DNA from: Endoryza foliicola
GTDB lineage: Bacteria > Bacteroidota > Bacteroidia > Chitinophagales > Chitinophagaceae
DNA: 64,000 nucleotides
Direction: 5' to 3'
Assembly (NCBI GenBank): GCA_965226965.1
Contig: OZ245715.1
Span: 4,092,001-4,156,000 of the forward strand
Shown: positions 32,921-41,310 of the stretch, piece by piece
Numbering within the stretch: position 1 is the stretch's first letter
Layout: the number at the start of each line of letters is the position of its first letter
Notes under the pieces: generated by a model
What the model was told of the DNA's origin: nothing
The model's database searches: none
What the model saw: the letters and a program-made list of their open reading frames with translations, nothing else
Translations under genes and position numbers: made by a program

Positions 32921-35720
32921 AAAACTTCCCTGTTTGACTGCCTTTCACCAATTTCAATCCTTCCGGTTCACCACTATATACTAGTGTACCGCCACCGTCA
33001 CCGGCTTCGGGACCCAAATCGATCACCCAATCTGCCGAACGAATCACATCCGTATTGTGTTCAATTACGAGAATGGAATGTCCTTGATCGATCAAGGCAT
33101 TAAAAGATTCCAGTAATTTATTGATGTCGTGAAAATGCAAGCCTGTTGTTGGCTCGTCGAAAATAAATAGTATATGCCCTTGAGCTTTTCCTTTTCCAAG
33201 AAAAGAAGCCAATTTCACACGTTGCGCTTCACCACCCGATAGAGTATCCGAAGATTGTCCAAGTTTGATATAACCAAGTCCAACTTTTTGAAGCGGACTG
33301 ATTTTGTTTACAATGTCTTTCTCATCCTTAAAGAATTCGATTGCCTGGTCTACACTCATTTCCAAAATATCAGCAATGTTTTTCTCGCGGTAATGCACTT
33401 CCAATACTTCTTCTTTAAAACGTTTGCCGCCGCAGCTTTCACAAGTTAAATGCACATCCGCCAGAAACTGCATCTCTACTACTTGTTCGCCTTCACCTTT
33501 ACAGGTATCGCAGCGCCCACCATCAACATTGAAAGAGAAATGCTTGGGTTGAAATCCGCGTAATTTGCTTAGTGGTTGACTGGCATACAAATCACGGATT
33601 TCGTCGTAGGCTTTGATATAAGTAATCGGATTGCTTCTTGAACTTTTTCCGATGGGGTTTTGATCCACCATTTCAATTTGTGTAATGAATTCCACATCAC
33701 CGGTAACAGCTTTGTGCAATCCCACTTTATCTCCTGCCAATCCTTTGATCTTTTGCAAAGCGGGATACAATATCTGTTTTACCAAGGTGGTTTTACCACT
33801 GCCACTCACTCCGCTTACTGCCGTTAATATTTGTAATGGAAATTCCACAGAAATATTCTTCAGATTGTTCTGCATGGCTCCTTCCACTTTTACAGACCTG
33901 CGCCACTTGCGTACTTTCTTTGGAGGAAGAATACCCAGTTCTCCCTTTAAGTATTTTCCGGTTAAGCTTTCTTTGTTCTTAATAATGGAATCATAATTTC
34001 CCTGGGCTATCACTTCACCACCTAAATGAGAAGCCAAAGGTCCCATGTCAATAATATAGTCGGCTTCCCGCATCATCATCTCATCGTGCTCTACTACTAC
34101 AACGGTATTACCTAGATCGCGCAATTCTTTCAATACTTTGATCAGGCGTTCTGTATCACGCGCGTGCAGTCCTATCGAAGGTTCATCTAGTATATATAAG
34201 GAGTTCGTTAGATTGCTTCCCAAAGAGCGAGTTAACTGAATGCGCTGGCTTTCTCCGCCACTTAAAGTATTGGCCAATCTGCTTAAGGTTAAATACCCCA
34301 GCCCCACATCGAGCAATGTTTTAAGGCGGTGATGAATTTCCAACAATACTCTCTTTCCTACTTCTTTTTCATAGGTAGAAAGCTTCAACTCATCGAACCA
34401 TTTTTTCAAATCTTTTACCGGCATTTCACAAAGCTCTCCAATATGAGCTCCTCCAATTTTCACATACAGTGCTTCTTTTCGAAGTCGGTAGCCGTTGCAA
34501 TCGGGGCAAGTTGTGCGTCCGCGATAGCGAGATAGCAATACACGGTATTGCACTTTATACAAGTTCGATTCTACTTCTTTGAAAAAATCATTGATCCCAA
34601 GCATATCGGCCCCACCTTCCCACAAGGTTTTGTATTGTGCTTTGGTGAGTTCCATGATGGGTTTGTGAACCGGGAAATCTGATTTGCGCGCGCCTTTAAT
34701 GAATTGGTCTCTCCACCAACCCAGCTTTTCACCTTTCCATGGAGCAACAGCTCCGTCGTAAATACTGAGTCGTCGATCAGGAATTACCAAATCGGTATCA
34801 ATACCCAATACCTGGCTAAAGCCTTCACAGGTTGGACAAGCGCCAAATGGGTTATTAAATGAGAAGAGATTGGGAACGGGTTCTTCGAAAACGATTCCAT
34901 CCAATTCAAATTTATTGGAGAAGTGAAGGTGTTTGTCACCATCGATTTCCAATTCCATGGCCCCCTCACCTTCATAGAAAGCGGTGGTAACAGAATCGGC
35001 GATGCGGTGAAGATCTTCCTCCTCAAATTCTTTTGTTACGATACGATCAATTAAAATATAGCAGGCTTTTGTGGGCTTCCAAGAGGCGTCTTCCAATAAA
35101 TCTTCGATGCGAAGTGGAGCACCGTTCTCGTATAATCGAGTAAAGCCCTTTTGCATTAGAATATTCAGCTCTTCTGCAGGCTTTCGGTTCTTATGTTGTT
35201 TGAAAGGAACAATGATCATTACTTTGGAACCCTTCTTCAATCCTTCGATAGCCGTTACTACGTCTTTTACATCGTCTTTCTTCACTTCCCTACCCGAAAC
35301 AGGAGAGATGGTTTTTCCAACGCGAGCAAAGAAGAGTCGGAGATAGTCGTAGATCTCGGTCATACTACCTACTGTAGAGCGGGGGGTTCTTGTAATTACT
35401 TTTTGCTCAATAGCGATCGCAGGGCAGAGCCCTTTGATGAAATCCACATCGGGCTTCACCATTCTTGCCATGAATTGCCTCGCATAGGCACTCAAGCTTT
35501 CGGCGTAGCGACGCTGGCCTTCTGCAAAGAGGGTATCAATGGTCAAGGAACTTTTACCCGAACCGGAAACACCGGTTACTACCACTAACTTATTGCGCGG
35601 GATACCCACGGAAACGTTCTTTAGATTGTGAACGCGGGCTCCTTGAATAAAAATTTCGTCAGCAGCTGACAAATGTGATTTATTTGTGGATTTTGTGCTA
35701 GATTTACTCTCCGTCCTCAT
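32916..35720 (-). CDS. uvrA: Excinuclease ABC subunit A
   Basis: 934 residues, full length. Two ABC ATPase halves: Walker A GVSGSGKSSL in the N-terminal half and GVSGSGKTTLVKQIL in the C-terminal half, signature LSGGESQRIQL and LSGGEAQRVKLA. Zinc-binding cysteines are seen in CPTCEGF, CPDCNGYRL, CDTCKGEGE and CESCGGKRF. Recognises DNA damage with UvrB in nucleotide excision repair. The N-terminal extension of about 20 residues (Ser/Lys/Thr-rich) before DEIFIQGARVHNLKNV is longer than usual; a later start is possible but no Met is available there. Confidence 0.98.
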   Translation of the reverse strand: MRTESKSSTKSTNKSHLSAADEIFIQGARVHNLKNVSVGIPRNKLVVVTGVSGSGKSSLTIDTLFAEGQRRYAESLSAYARQFMARMVKPDVDFIKGLCPAIAIEQKVITRTPRSTVGSMTEIYDYLRLFFARVGKTISPVSGREVKKDDVKDVVTAIEGLKKGSKVMIIVPFKQHKNRKPAEELNILMQKGFTRLYENGAPLRIEDLLEDASWKPTKACYILIDRIVTKEFEEEDLHRIADSVTTAFYEGEGAMELEIDGDKHLHFSNKFELDGIVFEEPVPNLFSFNNPFGACPTCEGFSQVLGIDTDLVIPDRRLSIYDGAVAPWKGEKLGWWRDQFIKGARKSDFPVHKPIMELTKAQYKTLWEGGADMLGINDFFKEVESNLYKVQYRVLLSRYRGRTTCPDCNGYRLRKEALYVKIGGAHIGELCEMPVKDLKKWFDELKLSTYEKEVGKRVLLEIHHRLKTLLDVGLGYLTLSRLANTLSGGESQRIQLTRSLGSNLTNSLYILDEPSIGLHARDTERLIKVLKELRDLGNTVVVVEHDEMMMREADYIIDMGPLASHLGGEVIAQGNYDSIIKNKESLTGKYLKGELGILPPKKVRKWRRSVKVEGAMQNNLKNISVEFPLQILTAVSGVSGSGKTTLVKQILYPALQKIKGLAGDKVGLHKAVTGDVEFITQIEMVDQNPIGKSSRSNPITYIKAYDEIRDLYASQPLSKLRGFQPKHFSFNVDGGRCDTCKGEGEQVVEMQFLADVHLTCESCGGKRFKEEVLEVHYREKNIADILEMSVDQAIEFFKDEKDIVNKISPLQKVGLGYIKLGQSSDTLSGGEAQRVKLASFLGKGKAQGHILFIFDEPTTGLHFHDINKLLESFNALIDQGHSILVIEHNTDVIRSADWVIDLGPEAGDGGGTLVYSGEPEGLKLVKGSQTGKFL

Positions 35721-35820
35721 AAATAGACCGGAAAATTACGAAGGTCCCTCCAAGAAAAAACTAAAATTTTTGTCATCTTATTCACATCGGAGGAAAAATA
35801 TTTTAAAAATTATCATAAAG

Positions 35821-35851
35821 TTTGGTTTTTTCACAAAAGTGTATATCTTTA
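35821..35851 (+). promoter_or_regulatory. Candidate promoter of the ECF sigma gene (TTTG-N19-TATCTTTA)
   Basis: TTTG at 35821-35824 and TATCTTTA at 35844-35851 are separated by exactly 19 bp, the spacing known for Bacteroidota -33/-7 elements; the last base differs from TAnnTTTG. It would give a leader of about 130 nt. Confidence 0.45.
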
Positions 35852-35988
35852 GCACATAATTCACATTAGAATAACAAACTAAACTGTTTCGCCTATTGAA
35901 TTGAGCACTTCTACTCCGAAAAGCCGTTTTAAATAAAATCCATAACATAACAAATATCCTATCACCTTCAAAAACCCGTAGAAGTTTT

Positions 35989-36495
35989 ATGAATTCCCTA
36001 CGTAAAAAAACCGACCATGAACTAATCCAAGATTTCCAAGAGGGAAATCTCAATGCGCTCGAAGTCCTCGTTATCCGTCACAAGGACAAAATGTACACCT
36101 CCATCTTATTCCTGGTAAAAGACAAGTATTTAGCTGAAGACATCTTCCAGGACGTTCTCATTAAAATTATTGATACCATCCGCGGTGGACGTTACACCGA
36201 AGAAGGTAAGTTTTTGCCTTGGGCAATGCGTATTGCGCACAACTTGTGTGTAGACCATTTCCGCAAAGTAAAACGCACTCCCGCCATTAAAACCAGCGAT
36301 GATCGCGACATCTTCGAAGTGTTGAACTTCACAGAAGAAGGTGCTGACGCCAAAATGATGAAGCGTCAAAGCCACGACCGCGTTCGTCAAATGCTGGATT
36401 TGTTGCCCGACGATCAACGCGAAGTGATCATCTTACGTCACTATGCCGATTTAAGCTTTAAAGAAATTGCAGCTTTAAAGAAATTGCAGCTTTAA
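35989..36495 (+). CDS. RNA polymerase ECF sigma factor, frameshifted in region 4
   Basis: 168 residues as read. Sigma-70 region 2 is complete (NALEVLVIRHKDKMYTSILF ... EDIFQDVLIKIIDTI ... FLPWAMRIAHNLCVDHFRK). Region 4 begins normally (LPDDQREVIILRHYADLSFKEIAAL) but then runs into KKLQL and a stop. The cause is a 17-bp tandem duplication at 36454-36487. Removing one copy restores a frame reading TNCSINTALGRMRYGLINLR and onward to the stop at 36585-36587. The missing part is the DNA-contacting recognition helix. The gene is therefore broken or switched off in this sequence. No anti-sigma gene is adjacent. Confidence 0.88.
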   Translation: MNSLRKKTDHELIQDFQEGNLNALEVLVIRHKDKMYTSILFLVKDKYLAEDIFQDVLIKIIDTIRGGRYTEEGKFLPWAMRIAHNLCVDHFRKVKRTPAIKTSDDRDIFEVLNFTEEGADAKMMKRQSHDRVRQMLDLLPDDQREVIILRHYADLSFKEIAALKKLQL

Positions 36496-36503
36496 CAAAT
36501 TGC
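36454..36503 (+). repeat. 17-bp tandem duplication inside the sigma factor gene
   Basis: AGCTTTAAAGAAATTGC occurs at 36454-36470 and again at 36471-36487, followed by a natural 16-bp near copy AGCTTTAACAAATTGC (36488-36503). 17 bp is not a multiple of three, so the duplication shifts the frame. The near-identical third copy makes slipped-strand gain or loss plausible. Confidence 0.95.
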
Positions 36504-36587
36504 AGTATCAATACGGCTTTAGGTCGCATGCGTTACGGGTTAATTAACCTCCGCAAAATGATGTTGCAAAAGAAAATCGCTCTCTAA
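36496..36587 (+). pseudogene. Out-of-frame 3' end of the ECF sigma factor
   Basis: In the frame restored by deleting one 17-bp copy, this stretch encodes the region 4 recognition helix and the end NLRKMMLQKKIAL, stop TAA at 36585-36587. In the sequence as given it is not translated. Confidence 0.85.
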
Positions 36588-36983
36588 TTGGTTTAAGTAA
36601 GTTTTAACGGATGTGATATGGTTCCAAAACTAGCTGTCCGTAAATTTACAAAACTGCTTGAGTGATAATATTGTCATGCTGGTTCTCCCTCATACGAAAG
36701 AATTGCTCTGAAGGCTGACCCAGTATGACGCCTAACTAATCGGCTCACATGGTACGAACATGTGAGCCGATTTTTTTTTTTGAAGAGTGGTGAGTTCTGT
36801 GATTTAGGTGTTAGGCTTTAGGCCTTAGGTGTTAGGCATTAAGTAATGCATTCCCCGCTAAGAGCGCAAACACCGCAAAGCATTCGCAAAGTCTTTGTCC
36901 TCCTCTCCTCGCTCTTCGTCTCCTCTCATCCTCGCTCCTGTACACTGCTGTTTCATTATTAATTATTAATTCTTAATTTCTAA
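36588..36983. other. Intergenic region after the sigma factor
   Basis: About 400 bp without a gene. From left to right: an imperfect inverted repeat GTCATGCTGG...CCCAGTATGAC at about 36674-36729, the terminator at 36738-36782, a patch with five TTAGG units at 36804-36837, and the composite dispersed repeat at 36895-36986 next to the dsbD stop. Confidence 0.7.
36738..36782 (+). terminator. Strong rho-independent terminator
   Basis: Perfect 14-bp stem AATCGGCTCACATG / CATGTGAGCCGATT, 7-nt loop, then about a dozen T. Ends transcription from the sigma factor gene. Confidence 0.92.
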
Positions 36984-36986
36984 TTA
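36895..36986 (-). repeat. Dispersed repeat abutting the dsbD stop codon
   Basis: Pyrimidine-rich CTCGCTCTTCGTCTCCTCTC at 36909-36928 with CATCCTCG following, then GCTGTTTCATTATTAATTAT and an AT tail to 36986. Read on the minus strand, dsbD ends in TAA formed by the first bases of this tail (TAATTAG...). It lacks the GC-rich part but has a related CCGCTAAGAGCGCAAACACC stretch upstream. Confidence 0.8.
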
Positions 36987-38957
36987 CTTCAGCCCCTGCT
37001 CCAACCAAGCCTTATACTCCTTCACATTTGGCGTATATCCTACAGGTTTGGTGATTAGGTTTTCGTCGGCAGTGATTACTGCATACAAAGGTTGAGAAGC
37101 GTTTTTGAAGTTTTCCGATTGGAAAGTGCTGTAGAGATCGCCTACTGTTTTGATCGGTACTTTGGCACCTTCTGTATTGGTATAAAGAAATTGATCTTCG
37201 TCCTTTAACACTCTTCGATCATCAACATACAAACTCAACAAAATGTATTTCTTTTCGATGATCTCTTTTACTTCCGGATCGGTCCACACATTTTCCTCCA
37301 TCTTCCGACAGTTCACACAAGCCCAACCGGTAAAGTCGATCAGGATGCGCTTGTTCTCTTTTTTTGCCAATGCCAATGCCGCTTCGTAATCATTCACCAC
37401 TTGAGGTTCTACGCGCCCTTCGGTAGTCCCTTTCTTTCCATACCAACTATAACTCAACGGCGGAGGAAATCCGCTGATCAGCGATAAGTTGGCATACTTG
37501 GTATTGGTTAAACCGGGCACCATGTATAGAGCAAATATCAAAAAGATCGTTGCAAGTATTTTTCTTCCCAAACTCAATTTAGGCGGTGGTGGATCGTAGC
37601 TAAATTTCAACACACCAAACAAATACAAAGAAGTAGCCAATGCAATGGCAATCCAAATGGCAAAGAAGGTTTCACGCTTCAAAATTCCCCAATGCTCTAC
37701 TAAATCGGCATTGCTAATGAACTTGATCATTAAGGCTAGTTCAATAAAGGCAAATACAATTTTCACCGTATTCATCCAACTTCCGGAGCGGGGTAATGAA
37801 TTCAAGAAACGAGGGAACAAGGCAAACAAACCGAATGGCAGCCCGAGCGCGATTCCAAATCCGGCCAACGCAACGGTTAATTGAATGGCGCCGCCATTAT
37901 CGGTCAAAGCCCCTACCAGTAAGGTTCCCAAGATAGGACCGGTACAAGAGAACGACACGATGGCCAGCGTCATTGCCATAAAAAAGATACCGCCAATGCT
38001 TCCCATATCGCCTTTTGAATCAACTTTATTGGCAATGCTGCTGGGCAAGCCAATTTCATAGAGTCCAAAAAAGGAAAGTGCAAACACCAAAAAGATGGCT
38101 GCAAAGAATAAGTTCAACCAAGCATTGGTTGCAATATTATTAAGTATAGCAGCATTCCCTGCTTCCAAGAAATAAAAAGGAACACTGATAATCACGTAGA
38201 TCAGGAAGATGAAAAACCCATAGAGAAAAGCATTGCGAATTCCCTTCTTGGGATCCGTTGCCTTTTTCGTAAAGAAACTAACGGTCATGGGTATCATTGG
38301 AAAAGTACAAGGCATTACGAGTGCTAAAAGTCCTCCGGCAATACCAAGTAAAAAAATAGACCATAAGCTTTTCTTTCCTTCTGCACCGGTTCCTCCAACA
38401 TCATAAGTGGGATGATCAACATCAATCGCATTTCGTTTAATTCGCGCTGCTCCGCTAGTTGATCCGGCTAATTCAGCCGATACCAGTGTGGCCGCACCGG
38501 ATGCATCAATTTTGATTTTAAAGGGAACATCGATGGGATTGGTAAAATTATCGGCTTTAAAGGCCATGTATTTCAAGGCGCCTTTGATCAAACTATTAGG
38601 GGCCGCATCAAAAGATAGTAATACGGTGCCATTCGATTTGAAATATTGAACATCGGCTTCCAAAAGTGAGTTCTTTTCTTTCACCGTGTTGCCTTCCGAT
38701 TTCAATTGAAGATTCGAAACCGTTACGCCCGAATCAAACGCTACTCTTGTATTGGGAAAATCATCGCTCATTTCAGGAGCAAAAACACCCCAACCGTTGT
38801 CTATAGATGCAGTGGCGGCAATAGTGTAATGTCCCTGTTCCCATTTTACAATTTTAAAGTTCCATTTTGCGGGATTCACCAATGAATCTTGCGCTTGAAT
38901 ATTTCCAAACAAAAGAGTCAAACAACCTATCAACAAGAGCTGTACGCTGCGTTTCAT
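36984..38957 (-). CDS. DsbD-family thiol:disulfide interchange protein
   Basis: 657 residues. Signal peptide (1-22), N-terminal DsbD-alpha-like domain (about 25-150), eight-segment membrane domain with the conserved cysteines C217 (MPCTFPMIP) and C338 (SFSCTGP), and a C-terminal thioredoxin domain with CVNC at 547-550. Carries electrons from cytosolic thioredoxin across the inner membrane to periplasmic thiol proteins. Oddity: the cysteine pair expected in the N-terminal domain is replaced by F133 and F138 (YMAFKADNF). The separate DsbD-alpha-like gene just upstream keeps both cysteines and may supply this step. Confidence 0.92.
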   Translation of the reverse strand: MKRSVQLLLIGCLTLLFGNIQAQDSLVNPAKWNFKIVKWEQGHYTIAATASIDNGWGVFAPEMSDDFPNTRVAFDSGVTVSNLQLKSEGNTVKEKNSLLEADVQYFKSNGTVLLSFDAAPNSLIKGALKYMAFKADNFTNPIDVPFKIKIDASGAATLVSAELAGSTSGAARIKRNAIDVDHPTYDVGGTGAEGKKSLWSIFLLGIAGGLLALVMPCTFPMIPMTVSFFTKKATDPKKGIRNAFLYGFFIFLIYVIISVPFYFLEAGNAAILNNIATNAWLNLFFAAIFLVFALSFFGLYEIGLPSSIANKVDSKGDMGSIGGIFFMAMTLAIVSFSCTGPILGTLLVGALTDNGGAIQLTVALAGFGIALGLPFGLFALFPRFLNSLPRSGSWMNTVKIVFAFIELALMIKFISNADLVEHWGILKRETFFAIWIAIALATSLYLFGVLKFSYDPPPPKLSLGRKILATIFLIFALYMVPGLTNTKYANLSLISGFPPPLSYSWYGKKGTTEGRVEPQVVNDYEAALALAKKENKRILIDFTGWACVNCRKMEENVWTDPEVKEIIEKKYILLSLYVDDRRVLKDEDQFLYTNTEGAKVPIKTVGDLYSTFQSENFKNASQPLYAVITADENLITKPVGYTPNVKEYKAWLEQGLK

Positions 38958-39029
38958 ATCGTCTATTCGCTTATTAAAAAAAACGGGCTTCTGAAACAGA
39001 AACTCGATATATCACGTAAATGTAGTTAA

Positions 39030-39488
39030 TTATCCTCCGATTTGAACGGTGAAGGGGATTTCAGAAGGTACCAAACACTCTCGCTCGCCACAAACCAAAA
39101 ACAATACTTTCCCTGCAAGGGCTGTCTTTACATTCGCCTTTACCTTCACCACTTTTACGAACTCTACCTTTTTTTCGTAGTAGTTCACCATGCCACCAAA
39201 CATCTCTTCGTTCTTTTTAATCAGGTTACCTACTTCTTTAATTTCACCATCGGCATTTACCAATGGGTTCTTTGTAAACGTAAATTTTGTTGGAAGCGGC
39301 CCCTCTACTCCTGCATTTTGAGCATACATATGCCATTCAGGATTAATGGTAGCCGTCATGTGAATTTCGTAAGTTTTATCAGCTATTTTTTTGGCGGTGA
39401 AACTCCAGTTCACCTGTTTGCTCGATTGTGCAAATGAGGTGCTGATACTTACCACTAATACGGCCAGAAGAGTGTAAAATGCTTTCAT
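39030..39488 (-). CDS. Periplasmic DsbD N-terminal-domain-like protein
   Basis: 152 residues: signal peptide (MKAFYTLLAVLVVSISTSFA) and a single DsbD-alpha-type Ig fold. C133 and C138 (LVCGERECLVPSE) form the redox pair at the same residue numbers where the adjacent DsbD has two Phe. It lies 72 bp upstream of dsbD on the same strand and is probably cotranscribed. Likely a free-standing electron acceptor for the DsbD thioredoxin domain that passes reducing power to periplasmic partners. The role is inferred from the fold and the cysteines. Confidence 0.87.
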   Translation of the reverse strand: MKAFYTLLAVLVVSISTSFAQSSKQVNWSFTAKKIADKTYEIHMTATINPEWHMYAQNAGVEGPLPTKFTFTKNPLVNADGEIKEVGNLIKKNEEMFGGMVNYYEKKVEFVKVVKVKANVKTALAGKVLFLVCGERECLVPSEIPFTVQIGG

Positions 39489-39558
39489 GTAACAAACTTT
39501 GATCTTAGATATAAACGGTAAAGTTCGCTTTTAGAATGCTAATGGTTTGCAAAAAATA

Positions 39559-40254
39559 TTATACGAGAGAGGCCAATTTAGCTTGAGCGATGCCATTCAT
39601 TACTAAAGCCTTGAAAATCAATCTACCATCAGTATTTCCGAGGGTATCTGAACAGGCTCTTTCCGGGTGCGGCATCATTCCAAACACATTTCTGCCTTCG
39701 TTACAGATACCTGCGATGTTTTTGGTAGCGCCATTAGGGTTGGCGGCAGGAGTAATATTGCCCTGTGCATCGCAGTAGCGGTAGATGATTTGGTTGTTTT
39801 TTTCCAAAGAAGCCAGGGTATCGGCATCAGCGTGGTAACGACCTTCGCCGTGCGCAATGGGGATACTGAGCGCCTTATCGGAACCTACTCCCTTGATATA
39901 TACGTTCTTACAAATGAATTGTTGGTTGGCATTTCTCAATAATACGCCGGGTAAAAGCTGCGATTCGCATAAAATTTGGAACCCATTACACACCCCCAGT
40001 ACTTTACCTCCTGCATTGGCGAATTCAATTACACTCTGCATCATAGGGCTGAAACGCGCAATGGCGCCGCAACGCAAGTAATCGCCATAGCTAAATCCAC
40101 CGGGTAAGACAATACAATCTTCGGTAGTAAACGTACTGAGATCCTTGTCTTTATGCCATAACATTGTTACGTTTTGCTTCAAATCATTTTGAAGGGCATC
40201 TTGCATGTCTCTGTCGCAATTAGAACCGGGGAATACTACCACTCCGAATTTCAT
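39559..40254 (-). CDS. purQ: Phosphoribosylformylglycinamidine synthase, glutaminase subunit
   Basis: 231 residues from MKFGVVVFPGSNCDRDMQDA; a Met at 40320 would add 22 residues not present in the family. Class I glutamine amidotransferase: nucleophile Cys in LGVCNGFQIL, and the His/Glu of the triad in MMPHPERA. Provides ammonia to PurL in the fourth step of purine synthesis. Small PurQ/PurL/PurS-type system; the partners are not in this window. It lies 69 bp downstream of a membrane-protein gene on the same strand. Confidence 0.96.
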   Translation of the reverse strand: MKFGVVVFPGSNCDRDMQDALQNDLKQNVTMLWHKDKDLSTFTTEDCIVLPGGFSYGDYLRCGAIARFSPMMQSVIEFANAGGKVLGVCNGFQILCESQLLPGVLLRNANQQFICKNVYIKGVGSDKALSIPIAHGEGRYHADADTLASLEKNNQIIYRYCDAQGNITPAANPNGATKNIAGICNEGRNVFGMMPHPERACSDTLGNTDGRLIFKALVMNGIAQAKLASLV

Positions 40255-40323
40255 ATTCTGGGGATTTTTATTGATGCCGCAAAGGTACTTGAAAAGATGG
40301 GATTTTAAAAAGGCGTGCAAAAC

Positions 40324-41301
40324 TTAGGTCATATAGTTGATATATATCGCAAAAGCGAAAATATTCCACTGTAAAACCATGGGGAAAGTCTTGTTATTGG
40401 GATAGAAATAGGCAGAAGCATGGAAGGCTGAAAGTGGAACAGCAAAGAGCAACCAACTTACGTAGTTTTCTTTCCCATTGGTCAATAACATAAGCGCTGC
40501 TACCATCAAATAGAGCAACAACAAGCTCCAGTTTTTCCGAACCTGAATCAACATCTTGTTCAAGTTATTTTGAACATAGAACCCGCCAATAACAAACCCC
40601 AACATCAATAGCAAAATACTGAGTGTTATCGTTACTGAATTGGGTAACACAGGCAAGGTAAAGTGAATAATGGGGAGTATTTTGGTCCAAGCAAACTGGT
40701 TGTTCAGAAATAAGATGATTCCTAAAAAATAGTAAGGAGTGGTAACACCCAAGAGCCCCAACAACCACTCACGAATGGCAAAGGGCCGCATGATGAAAAG
40801 TGCTAACCAAATCAATAGTATAAAGAGAATCGCAGGTTTGTAGAGCAAAGTGGTGACCCCCATTACAAAACCAATATTAAAAATGGCCGTTACCGCTTTG
40901 TTCGAATTGTACAATTCAATCATCCGATAGAACAAAGCAATGAGCATCGTATTTACAAGCAACGGAGCCGAAAACAAACTCCACTCTTTCATCAAGGAGG
41001 TAATCAAGATATACGACATGGCCGGCAGATAATTTGGGCGGGCCAACATCTTATTATTGTTGCAAATACGATTGAAAATACTGGCTTGTACAAATAAGAG
41101 GAGAAAACTCAGAAAAGAATACACCAAATTAGGCAAGTGCAGACCTCGCAAGAATTGAATCAAAATAGTAAATAGAAAGTTGTCTTCCTCCTGAACCAAC
41201 GGCCCTACCGGGTGCATGAATATCGGGAATTTCAGTGCCAGTGCGTACACCAACAGCAGCAAGGTATTGGAAGAGTTTTTTTGACGAAAAATGCCTGTCA
41301 C
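40324..41301 (-). CDS. DUF6427-like polytopic membrane protein
   Basis: 325 residues with about ten hydrophobic segments and few charged loops. The opening MTGIFRQKNSSNTLLLLVYALALKFP and the KFPIFMHP region resemble DUF6427 proteins of Bacteroidota, which are often near purine or cell-envelope genes. No transport signature is visible. It begins 9 bp after the 41311 gene and lies upstream of purQ on the same strand. Function unknown. Confidence 0.75.
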   Translation of the reverse strand: MTGIFRQKNSSNTLLLLVYALALKFPIFMHPVGPLVQEEDNFLFTILIQFLRGLHLPNLVYSFLSFLLLFVQASIFNRICNNNKMLARPNYLPAMSYILITSLMKEWSLFSAPLLVNTMLIALFYRMIELYNSNKAVTAIFNIGFVMGVTTLLYKPAILFILLIWLALFIMRPFAIREWLLGLLGVTTPYYFLGIILFLNNQFAWTKILPIIHFTLPVLPNSVTITLSILLLMLGFVIGGFYVQNNLNKMLIQVRKNWSLLLLYLMVAALMLLTNGKENYVSWLLFAVPLSAFHASAYFYPNNKTFPMVLQWNIFAFAIYINYMT

Positions 41302-41310
41302 GACAACTAT

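Noticed and set aside
33255..35588. Several plus-strand ORFs inside uvrA
   Set aside because: Antisense frames of a complete UvrA with no independent support.
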